DNA from: Chrysomallon squamiferum
Taxonomy: Eukaryota; Mollusca; Gastropoda; Neomphalida; Peltospiridae
DNA: 62,000 nucleotides
Reading direction: 5' to 3'
Assembly (NCBI GenBank): GCA_012295275.1
Contig: CM022673.1
Coordinates: forward strand, 11,643,288-11,705,287
Below the pieces are notes generated by a model. That model had not been told where the DNA came from. It saw only the letters and a program-made list of their open reading frames with translations, and searched no databases. Below, in pieces: positions 45,527 through 57,787 of the stretch. The translations under genes and the position numbers were made by a program. Numbering within the stretch: position 1 is the stretch's first letter; every line of letters starts with the position of its first letter.

Positions 45527-45709
45527 TTACTGTTGGGTGGGAACAAAGTCCTTAGTATTTTTTAAGTGGAATTCAAAGGTAATATTTAGATATTTGCACA
45601 CAAATTTATTGAACCATGTGCAGTTTTCTGCCACTACATTTTGCCATGTTTGTGTCAGCTTCACGACTCCACTATCATGGAACTTTTGATCCAAGCCAAT
45701 AATAATCAT
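45527..45709 (-). pseudogene. Mariner-type transposase C-terminal remnant
   Basis: A short minus-strand ORF contains KFHDSGVVKLTQTWQNVV and then ENCTWFNKF. It lines up without gaps with the C-terminal block of mariner/SETMAR transposases (F-x-x-S/T-G-x-x-K-L-x3-W-Q-x-x-V-x2-N-x3-F). Only this end is recognisable: the catalytic DDD/DDE part and terminal repeats are not seen, so it is a dead fragment. Homology rests on about 10 conserved positions and needs a profile search. Confidence 0.4.
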
Positions 45710-46416
45710 GATTTTATTTTTTTTGCTTAGTTAAATGTCAAAATACATATATTCATACATACATACATAGCTTTTTGACTGCACTACATACATAGTTACC
45801 TTGAAAAATCACATAATTTATTTTTAAAAACTATTTTATGTTCAAAACACCTACATTAGCATGGTGTTGTCATAAATATATTTGTCATTCATTCTCAAAG
45901 TAACAAATAATACGAAAAAGAAATAAATAACAAACAAAAACACTTTCAACATTGAATCATTTTTAATAATCAAAATCCATGCAGTTGTTGAAGAATTTTT
46001 GAGAATACTTTGTCTGGATCTGTTTATTGTCTTTTGTTGGTAAAACAGTAATAAATATATGTGTGAGAATTGCAGGGGTCAATCCAGGATTTCAGCAAGG
46101 GTGGTCATCAGCATGATGAAAATAATTTTGAATAGAAAAGAAAAGACTGAAGAGAAGAAAAGAAAAGATTTGAACTGACGTGGGCCAAAATACTGAAAGC
46201 AGACATAATTCTCGTTTCACAATCAACAACACTGAATTAAATTAAGGTTATCGAACCACATGATTATTCATTTTTTAAAACTTCATTTCATATTTTTATT
46301 ACTGAATATTACTACTAACAACATAGCATAAATGTTTTTATTCAGTAGTCATTTCTTGTTATCTGTATTTTCATAGTTCGTTAAAACAAATGAAAGACAA
46401 TATCATGATTACTAGA

Positions 46417-46454
<38 letters not shown>

Positions 46455-47607
46455 TACAATAACATATAACAGCATTCCATCTCATTAACTTAAGGAGTAC
46501 TTCTCAAGTTAATAATAAAAAATGTAGGAGAATACTCAAAACATTTACTTTTGAAACAGAATATATTAAATAACTAAAATACAGTTTATATGTGGCAGTG
46601 TTGTCGCAGGCTTTTGGTAGGTTAGTTGAAAATAAAACTTGCTAACAAAGAATTTATTAATAGTACACTTTTTTCATGAACTCAATAAATAAAATTTAAA
46701 AATACATTTTTCAAGCACACACACACACACACAAACAGAAAATAACAAAAGGTATTTTGTGTAAATCTTTAAGAAATGTTTCAGTATTGTTTTTTTTATT
46801 TTATTGAAATACTAAACTGTTCAAGCAGCAACAATTAATATATTTAAAAATGAATGTTAAAAAAAAAAAAAAAAAAAAAAAATTTAAATGATGGAAATTA
46901 ATCCAAAGAATAATAATAATCTAAAACTCTTCTGAAGGAATAAAATAAATTAAGAAATATTGTTAATTTCTAATGTCTCAGGATATATTTTGGTGTATTT
47001 AATTTATTTATTTTTAGCAATAAAGTAATAATGCAGAAACTATGTTAGTATGCTAAAACAGTGGAAGTTAATTTCTAATACTTGGGCAAAGATTGAGGAT
47101 TTTATTTTTATGGAGATGGTTTCTTTTACAGTCACAACCTTTCCGAGTTTACATGTATACGCTATTAAGTATACTTTATCAATAATACATTTATACATGA
47201 ATACATGTATGAAAACAAATAAATTACATTTTGTATAAACTGCAGGCACCAGTAACAAATTTGAAATTTTATCAGTAAGAAAGGGGATGTAACTCAGAAT
47301 TTGATCCTGAATCCTTCAATCCATACCTCTTCTGTGTGCATGCGTGTGTTACATGCATAAATGTATGTAAATGTGTGTATGTATGTGCATATGTACATCT
47401 AACATGTACTGAGATCAGAAATCAAAATGTAGAAGAAAATAACTTGGAACCGAGAACTCCATAGAGACGTAATATTCTTGCAGAGATCTTGAAAAAAAAA
47501 AAAAAAAAAAAAAATAATAAAATAAAATAATTAAAAAATAATGAAAAGAAATAAAAAAGAAAAAAAGACAGAAATATAGTAAAAATAAATTAATATTAAA
47601 AAAATTG
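45710..47607. other. Intergenic stretch downstream of FOXM1
   Basis: AT-rich, with A/T runs at 46421-46450, 46860-46881 and 47489-47514 and a CA run (46717-46733). FOXM1's 3'UTR lies at its right end; TTTATT (AATAAA on the minus strand) at 47101 is a possible poly(A) signal. Otherwise nothing recognised. Confidence 0.5.
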
Positions 47608-50600
47608 CTATGTATCACTGGGACTCTTGTTAAGAGAATGCTGCTGAAGATTACTCCAGTTTAGTACTGAAAACTCCACAGGAAGACCATCACCATCATC
47701 CATAAAATTAACATCTATTGGAAAGTCAGCCAAAAGATTTGACAAGCTGTGTTTGTTTTCACTGTCATTTTGGCTTTTTAAACCTTGATCAGGAGATATC
47801 TGAACTATGCCATACTCTGCAAACGAATTATTGCCATTTTTGTGTCCGTCAATGTTCAGCGGAGAACCAAGTAACTTAATTGTCCTAGTTCCGTCCTCCT
47901 GCAGATTGTCGAGAAAACTGCCATCAAAAAGACTGCCACATTTGAGTGGTGTCAACCCGCGGATTGGTGAAGGAAGCTGATCAGATGAAAAAGAAACATT
48001 TCGTAGTGGTGTCGAAGTGACACGTGGTTCTCCGGCTGTGTTGTCCGAATCAAACAGCAACCTCAGTGGAGTGGGAAGTCCACCAAAAAGTTTATTTTCT
48101 GACTCTGAGTCGGAACTGTCTGCCAGAAGTTCCTTCTCCTCCGACAGCTTAGGCAACTGTTTCTTGATTCGACTTCGAGTCTTCTTTCTCGGGTGAGTCA
48201 TGTACATCTTTGGCTTGGGCAAGCCACTGCTGTTTGTCTTCTGTCTTTTACATTTCTGTTCACTGCCATCACTGTCACAGAGGGGAGGTAACTGATCATT
48301 CTGCTGTTCACAGCGGTTACCACTGGTGTGAGGCAGGGAGGTTTCAGCGACTTGTGCTTGATTTTCAGAGATTCTTTCAGCCTGCATCCATGCCTGGTTA
48401 ATAACATTGCCACATGCCTGGTTTACACCTCTCTGTGGTTCAGAACAAGATGGCAGAGATGTCAACTGTATTTTACTGTAATTAGTCGTACTAGTCTCCA
48501 CAGAATATTCCTTTGGCGTCATCGTTATCATCGTCATGTTTTGTGACTGCATGTACACAGAGTTGAGGTGCTGAGTTGCTGGGACGGATGTTCTGAGGGG
48601 TTGTGTAGATGAAAGGATGGAGTTTAATGATGAAGTCGTAGTTGTTGTTGTTGCCTGGCTCTGTATGTTTGTGTGAACAGATGTTGTTGCTATGGGTGCT
48701 GTGATGTTGGTGAAGATGTGTTGCTGCTGCTGCTGTTGTTGTTGTTGTGGTAGTGTGTTTGGCACATGAACAATAATGGGACTGTTCTGCATGGCCTGGA
48801 AAGGAACACTCTGTATAGGCACCAGTGCATAGGCTTGCATTGGAGAGGGTCGAGGAAGAATTGGCAATGGTCCTGTGATTAAAAAAAAAAAAACAAAATT
48901 AAATTAATGAAAAACAACTCATGATCCAATAATTATATAATTTTATATATATATATATAGACACAGGCATACAAATACTGTTTTGGATGCATACACTATT
49001 TACTTTAGTAAAAATGAAATTTCAGTAAAGAATGGTTGCTATGAGCAACATGTACACACCTGTTCTTCTCTTCTTTGAGGTGTTTGGGTCATGTTGAAAA
49101 GACTGCAAAGAAGCAGGTGGCTGCTGTGGAAATGGTGAGTTGACAAACAGAGGAATCATTCCAGGGATCTCGTTAGCTGTTAACGATTGAGGTATGTATT
49201 GATCTGAAATTATGAACAATTTAATAATAAAGCAATCATTTTCTGACACATTAACATTTATATCTCAAGTTTAGTGTATTGCTTTATTTATTACTTATTT
49301 TAAGGTTAAAGTTATTTTCTTTGGAGAGTTTAGGGGTTTCTTTTTTGGTTAACTTAAAAATATATAATTACACAATCAAAGTGAAACAATTATTAAAGGC
49401 CATCAACACTGGTTTATCTCATTTCAAAATACAGTTAAAGATTACAATAATAATATTAGTGATGTAAATATATTTGTGCCAACACAGGTATTTTAACTTA
49501 TTATGGATACTGTAGAGTACCTGTAATTTTACTTGTCTCTGTTGTCTGTTCAGTTTCCATGTCATCGAACTGCAGGGTCCAGTGAGCACCATGTTTCTTC
49601 TTCTCTGCCTTGTCTCTCACAAAACATTGGTAGAAAGATAGATTGTGTCGAATAGAGTTCTGAAAATACAGATGCTGTTCTTAAAACTCATAAATAAGTT
49701 AACATGGGTGGAAAAACATAGAACAATGTGAAATTAAAGTAAATTTTCTAATAATAACTAATATTCATTTGAAATAAACTCTATTTCCTCTACATATGTT
49801 ATTAACAAATGAAAAAGATATTAATCTTCCAGATGCTGCATCCTGATGATACAAAATGACAAATAGTAAAATATAAAAAAAAAAAAAAAAAAAAAAAAAA
49901 ACACCCCAAAAACTCCTCTCTGTAAACATAAATATATTGTTGTTAACCATCACTAACTGATTTACTGGTGTAGTAATCAAAAATTAAACTGTACTAGAAA
50001 AAACTGCTTCATAAATGCTCATAGAATTAACAGTAACCTGTCATCTAGTGAACAAATTTGAACAATATCAAGTTAAGCTAACAAACCTTCCAGCCAGGTT
50101 TTGCTGTGTATTTGTAATAAGGAAATGTTGACTCAACCCAGCAGCAGATTTCTTTCAGTGTCATTTTCTTGTCTTCTCGACTTCGAAGAGCCATCTGAAT
50201 GAGTGACATGTAAGAGTAGGGAGGCCTCTGATATAAACTTGACTCATGGTCATTCTGAAGAGAAAATATATCTTTTATATTAACAGATTTTATTACTGAT
50301 CATATGAGCTTACAAAGGAAAGTCAAGCATAAGCATTCAAAACAATGAGCCAACTGGTTATGTATAATTATGTATAATCTGTTAATTGTAAATAAGGCAG
50401 AAATATATAAAGAAATATGGATGGAGTTTTCATTAACATAATAAACTGAATAATTCTGCGGTATGTTATTATCATGTTGTAATTTTAAAGTATCTATTGG
50501 CACTGATGAATAAAATTACCACTGAACATTTGAATCATCTATTGATAATTAACTCAGTTGTAAGTAATAACTGAAGAATCAGCAGTCAGCCTGAAAACTG

Positions 50601-52370
50601 ATGGTTACTGGGATCAAGTCATATTAATGTTTCCTACACAAAGTTAATAGAAAGCATTATACACTGTATAAAAGTTTTATATATATAGACAATCTCAGTA
50701 TTGAACTGATTGTGATATATAAATGCCGTTGACTTACTAGTTTGATTTCTTTTAAATCAGACCCGGTCTTGTCGGGCATCCATCGTATACTTGCACCATG
50801 AACTTTTGATGCTTTGGGTCCATGTTTCTTGTTTGACAGAGAAAAGCCCTTCAGCCAGTGAATGTTGGCTAGAGATGTATCTAGATGTTCTTTACAAAAA
50901 TAATCAGATTAAAAAAATTAGTTACATGGTATTAGCTGCCATTATAAAACAAGTATTTCTTTATGAAAATTTCTGACTTGTATGGTAATCCATATATACA
51001 GTATCAGTACGCAATAAATTTTTAAAAGGGAACATTTGGTTGTTTATTATTATTAAATGTGTATCTTTAGCACCAAATGAAATATATAATCAGTTTTTGA
51101 AAATAATACTGATAATATATTATTATTAAATGTAATTGTACAAGTCACAAACCAATATATATATTTTTTAAATTAAAACTTTTCACCAGTGCTTCGGTCC
51201 TGATTCACATTTATAAAACTGTATAGAAACAGGGATTCAAAAGCTCTACATAGGTGCTATATGAATACAGAAAACTGAGTGCTATGTTAATATCATCTAT
51301 ATTAACTCCAAAATCTGAATCAGGATCAGTACATTTATACACTCACAATAAACAGCTCATATCAATACTTTCAGCATGAATGGGAGATAGTGAAAAGATT
51401 ACTTAGATGACAACTGCAAGATAACACACATCATCAAAACAATTGATCTGTAATCAATTAATTACACTTTAATCAGTCATTGAATTATAATTAATTGTAG
51501 AGAAAATGACAAACCTGCATTCTCTCCACTGTCTACAGACTTGTCAGAGACATGTAGATGTCCAAATCCTGAAGACACTGAGGATGTAGATGCTGCTGAA
51601 ATGTTACCAATAGAAGTACTTGAGGAAAATGGAGTGACTGGTGTGCTGCATGTGAATGATGTGGCTGGAGAAAAGCCTGAATCTGGAGTATTCAAAGCAT
51701 CAAGATGTCCTTCTGACGATGTCACTGGGGTTGATGTTGCTAATGGCACTTGTGGCACAGAAAAATTAGGTGAAAACTGAGGAGATGAAGAATCTAAGTG
51801 TAGTGTTTGTGCAACTATAGGCGAGCCTCTCAGTGCAGTTTGACTGTCTGATGAAATGAGGACAATTTTCCGCACAGCACAGTGACTTTTGAGATTCTCC
51901 GAAGATGTGGGTGTGCAGAAGACACCACTGTCCTGTTCAGTTTTGTCACCAGAAGTGACTGTGGAAATAACCTTTGAGTACAAAGGTTTATCAGTGTTAC
52001 AAGATGAAACAACAGGCGAAATGCTGGTATGAAACAAATTCCTTTTGATGATGTCTGGCTCATTTGCATCTGTAACTGTTTGTTCCTTGTGAGAACTGAC
52101 AATATTTTCGTCATTGTCGAGAAAAATCTTAGCAGTGGAAAAACTGCTGTCATAGTCGTCAACATCTATATCAGCTAAGTTTCTTCGAACAATATCACTT
52201 GTTGACTTCCGTTGATCGTTTGCTTGAGATTTTTTATCATCGACATTTTCATTTTGCTTATAGATAATGATGTAAGTTGGTTGATGGTGCTTATGTGTTT
52301 CATGTGCAGTTGAAGACAGTAATTTGGCCGATTCTGATTTCATTAACAAATGGCCATTATTATTGGACAT
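47608..52370 (-). CDS. FOXM1: FOXM1 orthologue, forkhead transcription factor of the G2/M programme
   Basis: Six coding exons: 51515-52370, 50738-50880, 50087-50254, 49521-49659, 49060-49203 and 47608-48872 (stop TAG). Phases agree, giving 904 residues; human FOXM1 has about 760. FOXM1 drives late cell-cycle genes with the MuvB complex. The forkhead lies near residues 343-425: RPPYSYMSLIQMALRSRE, then AKPGWK and NSIRHNLS at an exon join. Orthology to FOXM1, rather than another FOX class, rests on three points. SLANIHWLKGFS before the forkhead resembles human SLSNIQWLRKMSS. A YALVPIQSVPF segment follows, where human has YLVPIQFPV. The acidic C-terminal activation segment ends in LNWSNLQQ, where human has INWSQFIPELQ. 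Many SP/TP sites and a Q9 run are present. The ATG at 52370 opens the first long exon; a 5'UTR acceptor (TTTCAG) lies just upstream. Confidence 0.95.
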
Positions 52371-52565
52371 TGTATTTCTGAAGTAGCAATAAGCTCTTTT
52401 TTAACTGAAATGGAATCAATAAGATATTAAAATAATAATAATAATAATAATAAATTTAAATATTTCCCTCCAATTTAATTTTATTTCTAAAATAAATATA
52501 TAAAGTATGTTAATTTATATTTTGAATATGCCATTATTATTATTATATAAATTTTAATCGTTGAT

Positions 52566-52611
52566 AAAATTAAATTTTCCTAATATTTAAATATTAGGGA
52601 AATTTGATTTT
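52566..52611. repeat. AT-rich imperfect palindrome, 23-bp arms
   Basis: AAATTTTCCTAATATTT is followed at once by AAATATTAGGGAAATTT, with weaker pairing extending outward. It lies in the inferred first intron of FOXM1, 200 bp upstream of the start codon. Confidence 0.85.
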
Positions 52612-52949
52612 AGCAACAAACAAAAATATATACAATTTGAATTTCAAAAATTATTTCAGTATTTGAATGAAATTATACTACTCGAAATATTAAATAAAAA
52701 TAAATGTAATTTATGTTAAGAGAAATAAAATGTGATGAAGAATGGAAAGCCATTCATGTGACAGCCTCTGCATTACTACCTGAAGACTCCCACCCGTTAC
52801 CCCACCTTTTCCTTCCATCCATTTGTCAAGATGTCGGGATGACCAAGTTTGACCTGTGAACTCACTTTAATACAAGTATTAAAATTTGACCTTTCTTCAT
52901 ACTCGTTTACCTGCTTTACTATAAATTTCTTACTATAAAATATACTCAC

Positions 52950-53070
52950 CCGTAGGACATATTCACAAATTACTGGAAGTGTATAATTCCAGTAGGTCTA
53001 GACATTAAAAAAAAAAAAAGTAAGTACATTACGGGCATGTCTGTACAAGCTCCTCCACCATTTTAAATTT
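52950..53070 (-). other. FOXM1: Probable noncoding first exon of FOXM1
   Basis: On the minus strand CCTACGG|GTGAGTA gives a strong donor at 52949/52950. The FOXM1 start-codon exon has an acceptor (CCATTTCAG) about 33 bases upstream of the ATG. Together they imply a noncoding exon from about 53.05 kb down to 52950 and a first intron of about 550 bp. The 5' limit is a guess from the position of the promoter motifs. Confidence 0.45.
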
Positions 53071-53250
53071 CGAGACCTTTTTGTTGCTAACCTATCAGAG
53101 CATTCGTAACAAATATCTCAAAATGGCATCGAAAAATGACCTTTTGTTATTTAAATTGTCATTGGTTGTCTATTTTTAAATTTCCAATGAACGCTCCTCT
53201 TTTATATAGCTTCATTAATGAACAGGAGAAGATGAAAATATTGACATGTG
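53050..53250. promoter_or_regulatory. Candidate bidirectional FOXM1/RHNO1 promoter
   Basis: This is the short stretch between the inferred FOXM1 exon 1 and the likely RHNO1 start. It holds an inverted pair of CCAAT boxes, ATTGG at 53161-53165 and CCAAT at 53184-53188, the usual NF-Y arrangement in divergent cell-cycle promoters. TTTTAAATTTCGAG near 53069-53082 resembles CHR-type elements, but AT-rich DNA makes such matches common. The interval from CDS to CDS is 2.3 kb (52371-54658), mostly AT-rich leader introns. Confidence 0.5.
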
Positions 53251-54365
53251 TATTTTAAACGAGTTTAGGCACGTATGCGTTTCAGCGGCAGGTTTATGCA
53301 CGAAACAATTATGTGAATTATTAATCGATCTGTGTAACTTTCGAAGATGATATTTTCAACTTTATATCACAGAAGTATCAGTGCAGTTTATTTTATTTTA
53401 TTTAACCAAACCTGTTCAAATAATGATATTGTTACTGTACAGTGTACTGTTCTCCTGAGCGATGAACTGCAGATTACTGCAGTTCACTTAAATATAAAAT
53501 AATGTATGACATTTGTCATTAATTTGATAATGCTTTATACAATTAATTTTTTCTTCTGTAATAGGTATCAGATCCAAAATTTAATAAATAAGGATGAATA
53601 TGATTAATTAATTTAATAAATCTTTCAATATCGAAATTTACATGATCTAAATGTGAACTGTTTTTAATCCTCTTAAAATCAGTAGATGTGTATAGAATTT
53701 GGAGATCTGGTAACACTTTAAGTTAATATTTAAAAGAATTTTGATTCAAATATATTTTATGCTTTTGTGATTATATAACTGATAATATAATTGATTTATG
53801 AAGTTATTCAGAATTTTTATTTTTTATTTTATATATTCTGGTTTATTGTTTTAAATGTAATGTGCATATATGACTTAGAAACTTAGGAATGATATTAGTT
53901 ATCAAACTGATATGATTGTTTTCTGCACTGAAAACATTCCATCATATAACCAAGAACTAAGCAGGTACCAACTTGTTGGATGGCAGCACTGTTATTGGTT
54001 CAGTTCAGAAATCAATACATACATTGCAAATGGTTATATATTCACAAAGCTATCAATAGACTGAAAGACCATGTGTTGCTACGGCCTGTTACTAAAATTA
54101 TGCCAGGCCAAAATACATAGCTATTTGCATATGAATAATATATATAAATGTTAAACCTTACTATTTAAATCTTCTTAGAGTATGTGTGCATGCATGTGTA
54201 CAATAAAAAGTAAATAATATAGACCAATATATATATATATATATAATAAAAAATATATATAATAGTACCTACATACAAATGTTGATATAAATTCTAACGA
54301 GTTATTTTTTTATTTAAAGTTCTTGAAAAAAGACATTTGAAAATTGTTGTAAATTTTTTAAAGAA

Positions 54366-54400
<35 letters not shown>

Positions 54401-54473
54401 TGTTTAGTCTCAGCATAAGGAACACAAATACTACACTAAAAAAAAAAAAAAAAAAAAAAAAAAAATAAATAAA

Positions 54474-54504
<31 letters not shown>

Positions 54505-54658
54505 ATCAAAAACCTATTCATGATCCTAATTTCTTCAAAAGAAACCTTTAAAACACATCCTAGACTAAAACAAAATATTAACAGTATGGTTCTCTCAAAT
54601 TCCGTTTTATGTTTCATTTATTTATTTATTTATTTATTTATTTTATTTTATTTTTAGA

Positions 54659-55951
54659 ATGCCTAGAAGAAGAACTAGGACATCTGTTTTAAAACCAAAG
54701 CTACATTTTACTGAAAGCCCAGTACAGGGAGAGAATAAACCAGTGTCACCTGTGTTAGGAGCTGAGAATCCAGTCACTGCAAAAACTGTACCACTTGAAG
54801 ATCACAGCGATATATCATGGGCAAGTATTCCACTTTTATTTATTAATAATAATAATGTCTCTATGTGTGTTATATATAAGCTTAATTTACTAGTATTTAA
54901 CAAATATATTAAGTGTTAAAAGTAGTTATTTTGCTGTATTGATATACAAGAGTCAAAACCATTGACACCCTCCATTAGAATTGTTTTTTTTTATCAGTTT
55001 GGAAGGAATGTTTAATATACAATGATAGGAAAGTTCTCAGGCTACAGAAAGCTGTTCTAGGAGCAAAAACTCATAACAGACTAAGTCATTTTTACTACAG
55101 TAACTCAAGTCTTTCATGGATATTTATTTTGTTTATGAGGTTTTGTTTAGATAATAATATTTTTTACTAACTATTTTATTTGTTATGTCCAGATATCACC
55201 CAATTTCAAGGAAGTCAGAAACAAATTGCATACAGATGGACATAAAAAAACCCTGAGATTGCGAAAATCTAGTGTTCCGACTGCAAGACGTCACACATCA
55301 TCAAAACAATTTCATTACCACCAAGAAAACAATTCTGCGACTGGAAGACGACTGCAGAACAGGAAGTGTAAATTTAAACCACTGATATTCATCGAAGACA
55401 ACGACGGAAAAGAAGAGGAATATGAAATATCTGTTCAGACCAGTCCTGTTTTGGGGAGGAAACAAAAAAAGAAAGATAAAAGTTTTCAAAATTCTGATGT
55501 CAGTTTTCACACACCTGTTTCTCATGATCTGAACATCACATCACAGAAAAACCAGCATTCATCTTGTTATAGTTCACCACAAAAAATCATCCAAAATAAA
55601 AGTCATCAAAACTTTACTAATGTACATTACAAACTGGATAAAATGAAACATGGTCTTTGGAAAGCAACTGCATCACCAGAATTTCACTGTTCTGGAACAT
55701 TAGATACTCCATCTGTTGCTAACTCCAGTTATTTGCATAATGAATTGTGTGATACACCAAAAAGCAGAAACTTGAGAAGGTCGTCACGTTTAAGAGAAAA
55801 ATATCTCGAGGCAGTTAAGTTGTTTCAGACTTCATCTCCTAAAAATAACTGTAACACAGCATTAACAGTTCTAGCTGAGGATACCCCAGAGAGTGAATAT
55901 CATTTACGACTGAAGAGAAGACAGATGAGAAAACTAGTACAACCTGAGTAG
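54659..55951 (+). CDS. RHNO1: RHNO1 (RHINO) orthologue, 9-1-1 clamp interacting protein
   Basis: Two coding exons, 54659-54820 and 55193-55951, give 306 residues. RHNO1 binds the RAD9-RAD1-HUS1 clamp and TOPBP1, promotes ATR signalling, and in vertebrates also guides polymerase-theta repair in mitosis. The sequence is mostly disordered and basic, but four landmarks match human RHNO1: MPRRRTR at the start, a DISW|ISPNF motif at the exon join (human TSWVSPDF, the RAD1-binding segment), RRSSRLREKYL, and a C-terminal DTPESEYHLRLKRRQ (human DTPEDKYGIKVTWRRRQ). The first intron starts with GC, not GT (TCATGG|GCAAGT). The only nearby GT shifts the frame into an early stop. The acceptor TTTTTAG sits one base before the ATG, so a noncoding exon lies upstream, possibly ending at CGGCAG|GTTTAT near 53291. 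Confidence 0.88.
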
Positions 55952-57787
55952 ATGTTTCTGTATACCTTTACTTATTTATTTTGGTAAATTTATCCGTGTT
56001 GAAATAAAAAGACAAATCATCAGAAACTCTTTGATTTGTAAATTGGTTTGTTATAATTTTATTTCATTATTTAAATATTTTTTATAACTTGATTCAAATT
56101 TTTGCCACAGGCTATTATTTAACATTTTTTTTTTTTTTTTTTACTGAAAATGTATTTCTGTCAAAGGTTTAGGCCTCACCTACATATTTAAAAGCTATTT
56201 AATCAAAATTCAATTTGCCATATAATATTTTATTGTGCAATTCAATAAGGCTGTTAAAAAAACACAAATAAAGAATAACATTTTAGAAACACAGAGATAA
56301 ATAGAACAATATTTTTATTCTTTTTAAATATTGTTGACAGACATATTTTTGCAATAATTCGAGTACTAACAATATGTAAATAACCTAAAAACAAACAAGC
56401 ATATAAAAACATATTCAACAAAAAAAAAACTAAACAAGGTGCTCATGTACCAAACAATGGGTTAAAACAATTGAAAATATATAAGAACATTTAACCAAAT
56501 TTGATATAAAATGTTTTGTCCATTTACCTTGAAGCTCAGTTTGTTAAACAACACAAATAACATCAATGCCATGTCAACTTATGATTTATTTTCTATATCA
56601 GATGTTTGTGAGAATGCATTTTGCCTATGGTGAAAAGTTTCTCTGTTAGTGCAAGTAAGAAAATATAATATTGATAAATAATTATACTCAACACTACTGA
56701 ACTGAAATAATTTCATTATGGCTATCTGTAAAAATAATTCCGTTAACAAAATTTTCCAACATTAATCAGTATAATCCTAACTTTGATGGAGAAAAAGATA
56801 TAAAAATGGCTTTTAAAAAAAAAAAAATTCTGTTTTATAAATAATATCAAACATTTTGGTGACAAAATATTCTAATCAACACATCAAAATTTGACTGTCT
56901 ATCTTGTCTGATAATTATGTGGTTCCCTGTTTCTAATCCTGTGCATTTGTGTATAAACTTTACCCAGCAAATGTTTAATAATATATTTTTTAGAAATTTC
57001 TTTTTCATCACAGCTTTTCTTCTGATAATTGCATAGTTAAACAATTATATCATAATTTTGTTACATTTCAGCTCTATTCTACACATACAGAATCTCAACT
57101 ATACTTTTTTTAATAAAAAACAACAACAAAAAATCCCACTACACATAAAACTATTAAGTTACCAAATTAAAACATAAATATATTTAGTAACATAATTTAA
57201 AAACATTGTAATGACATAAATAATAAGGTGTAACTGTTCATAATCTATTAAATTACTGTAATGTTAAAAATAAAAAGAAAACATGTTGACAGCAGTTTTG
57301 ACAGCACTGCCTAAGTGCCTTTTTACAGTCATCTTCATGTTACAACAAATTAAGAGCATAAATATGTAATTATAACCCTGAGTAAAGAATCGTCGTTTCA
57401 CACCTCCACCCAGTTCTTTTTCGAAAATGTGTCTCTGTGAAAAAGCAGTAATCTTTAAACAAGTCCAGGAAACATAGTTCCTTTATCATGTAGAAATATT
57501 TCAACATGTCTAACAAAGAATGAAACAAAATTTTTACCACTTTAATTGAAAACTTGGATCACGTCTGAGGTGTTATTGAAATGTGTGTGTATATATATAC
57601 TCTGCAACACAACACAAAAGGAATTTTGTAAAATTAAAACATAAACAAAATAAATAATCTCTTATCACTGGTTTTGAACATAACGGATTCTTCAAATGGC
57701 ACAGTTATAAGATCATGGAATATTTTTGGGATGAATTATTTCACAAGAAAGAAAGTTTTGTATGGTTTATTCTGCATGTTGTTGACT
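55952..57787. other. 3' regions of RHNO1 and C2CD5 (convergent)
   Basis: The RHNO1 poly(A) signal is at 56003. The rest is probably the C2CD5 3'UTR and spacer; AT-rich, with no ORF or repeat of note. Confidence 0.5.
56003..56008 (+). terminator. RHNO1: RHNO1 polyadenylation signal
   Basis: AATAAA lies 52 bases after the RHNO1 stop codon and is followed by TTTGATTTG and T-rich sequence. That is consistent with a very short 3'UTR, as expected next to a convergent gene. Confidence 0.5.

Noticed and set aside
47415-47618. Downstream minus-strand ORF overlapping the FOXM1 end
   Set aside because: Phe-rich readout of an A-run and AT-rich 3' sequence beyond the FOXM1 stop.
54821-54830. Canonical GT donor (GCAA|GTATTC) for the RHNO1 intron
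   Set aside because: Joining it to the acceptor at 55193 shifts the frame to a stop within about 17 codons and destroys the conserved SW-SP-F motif.
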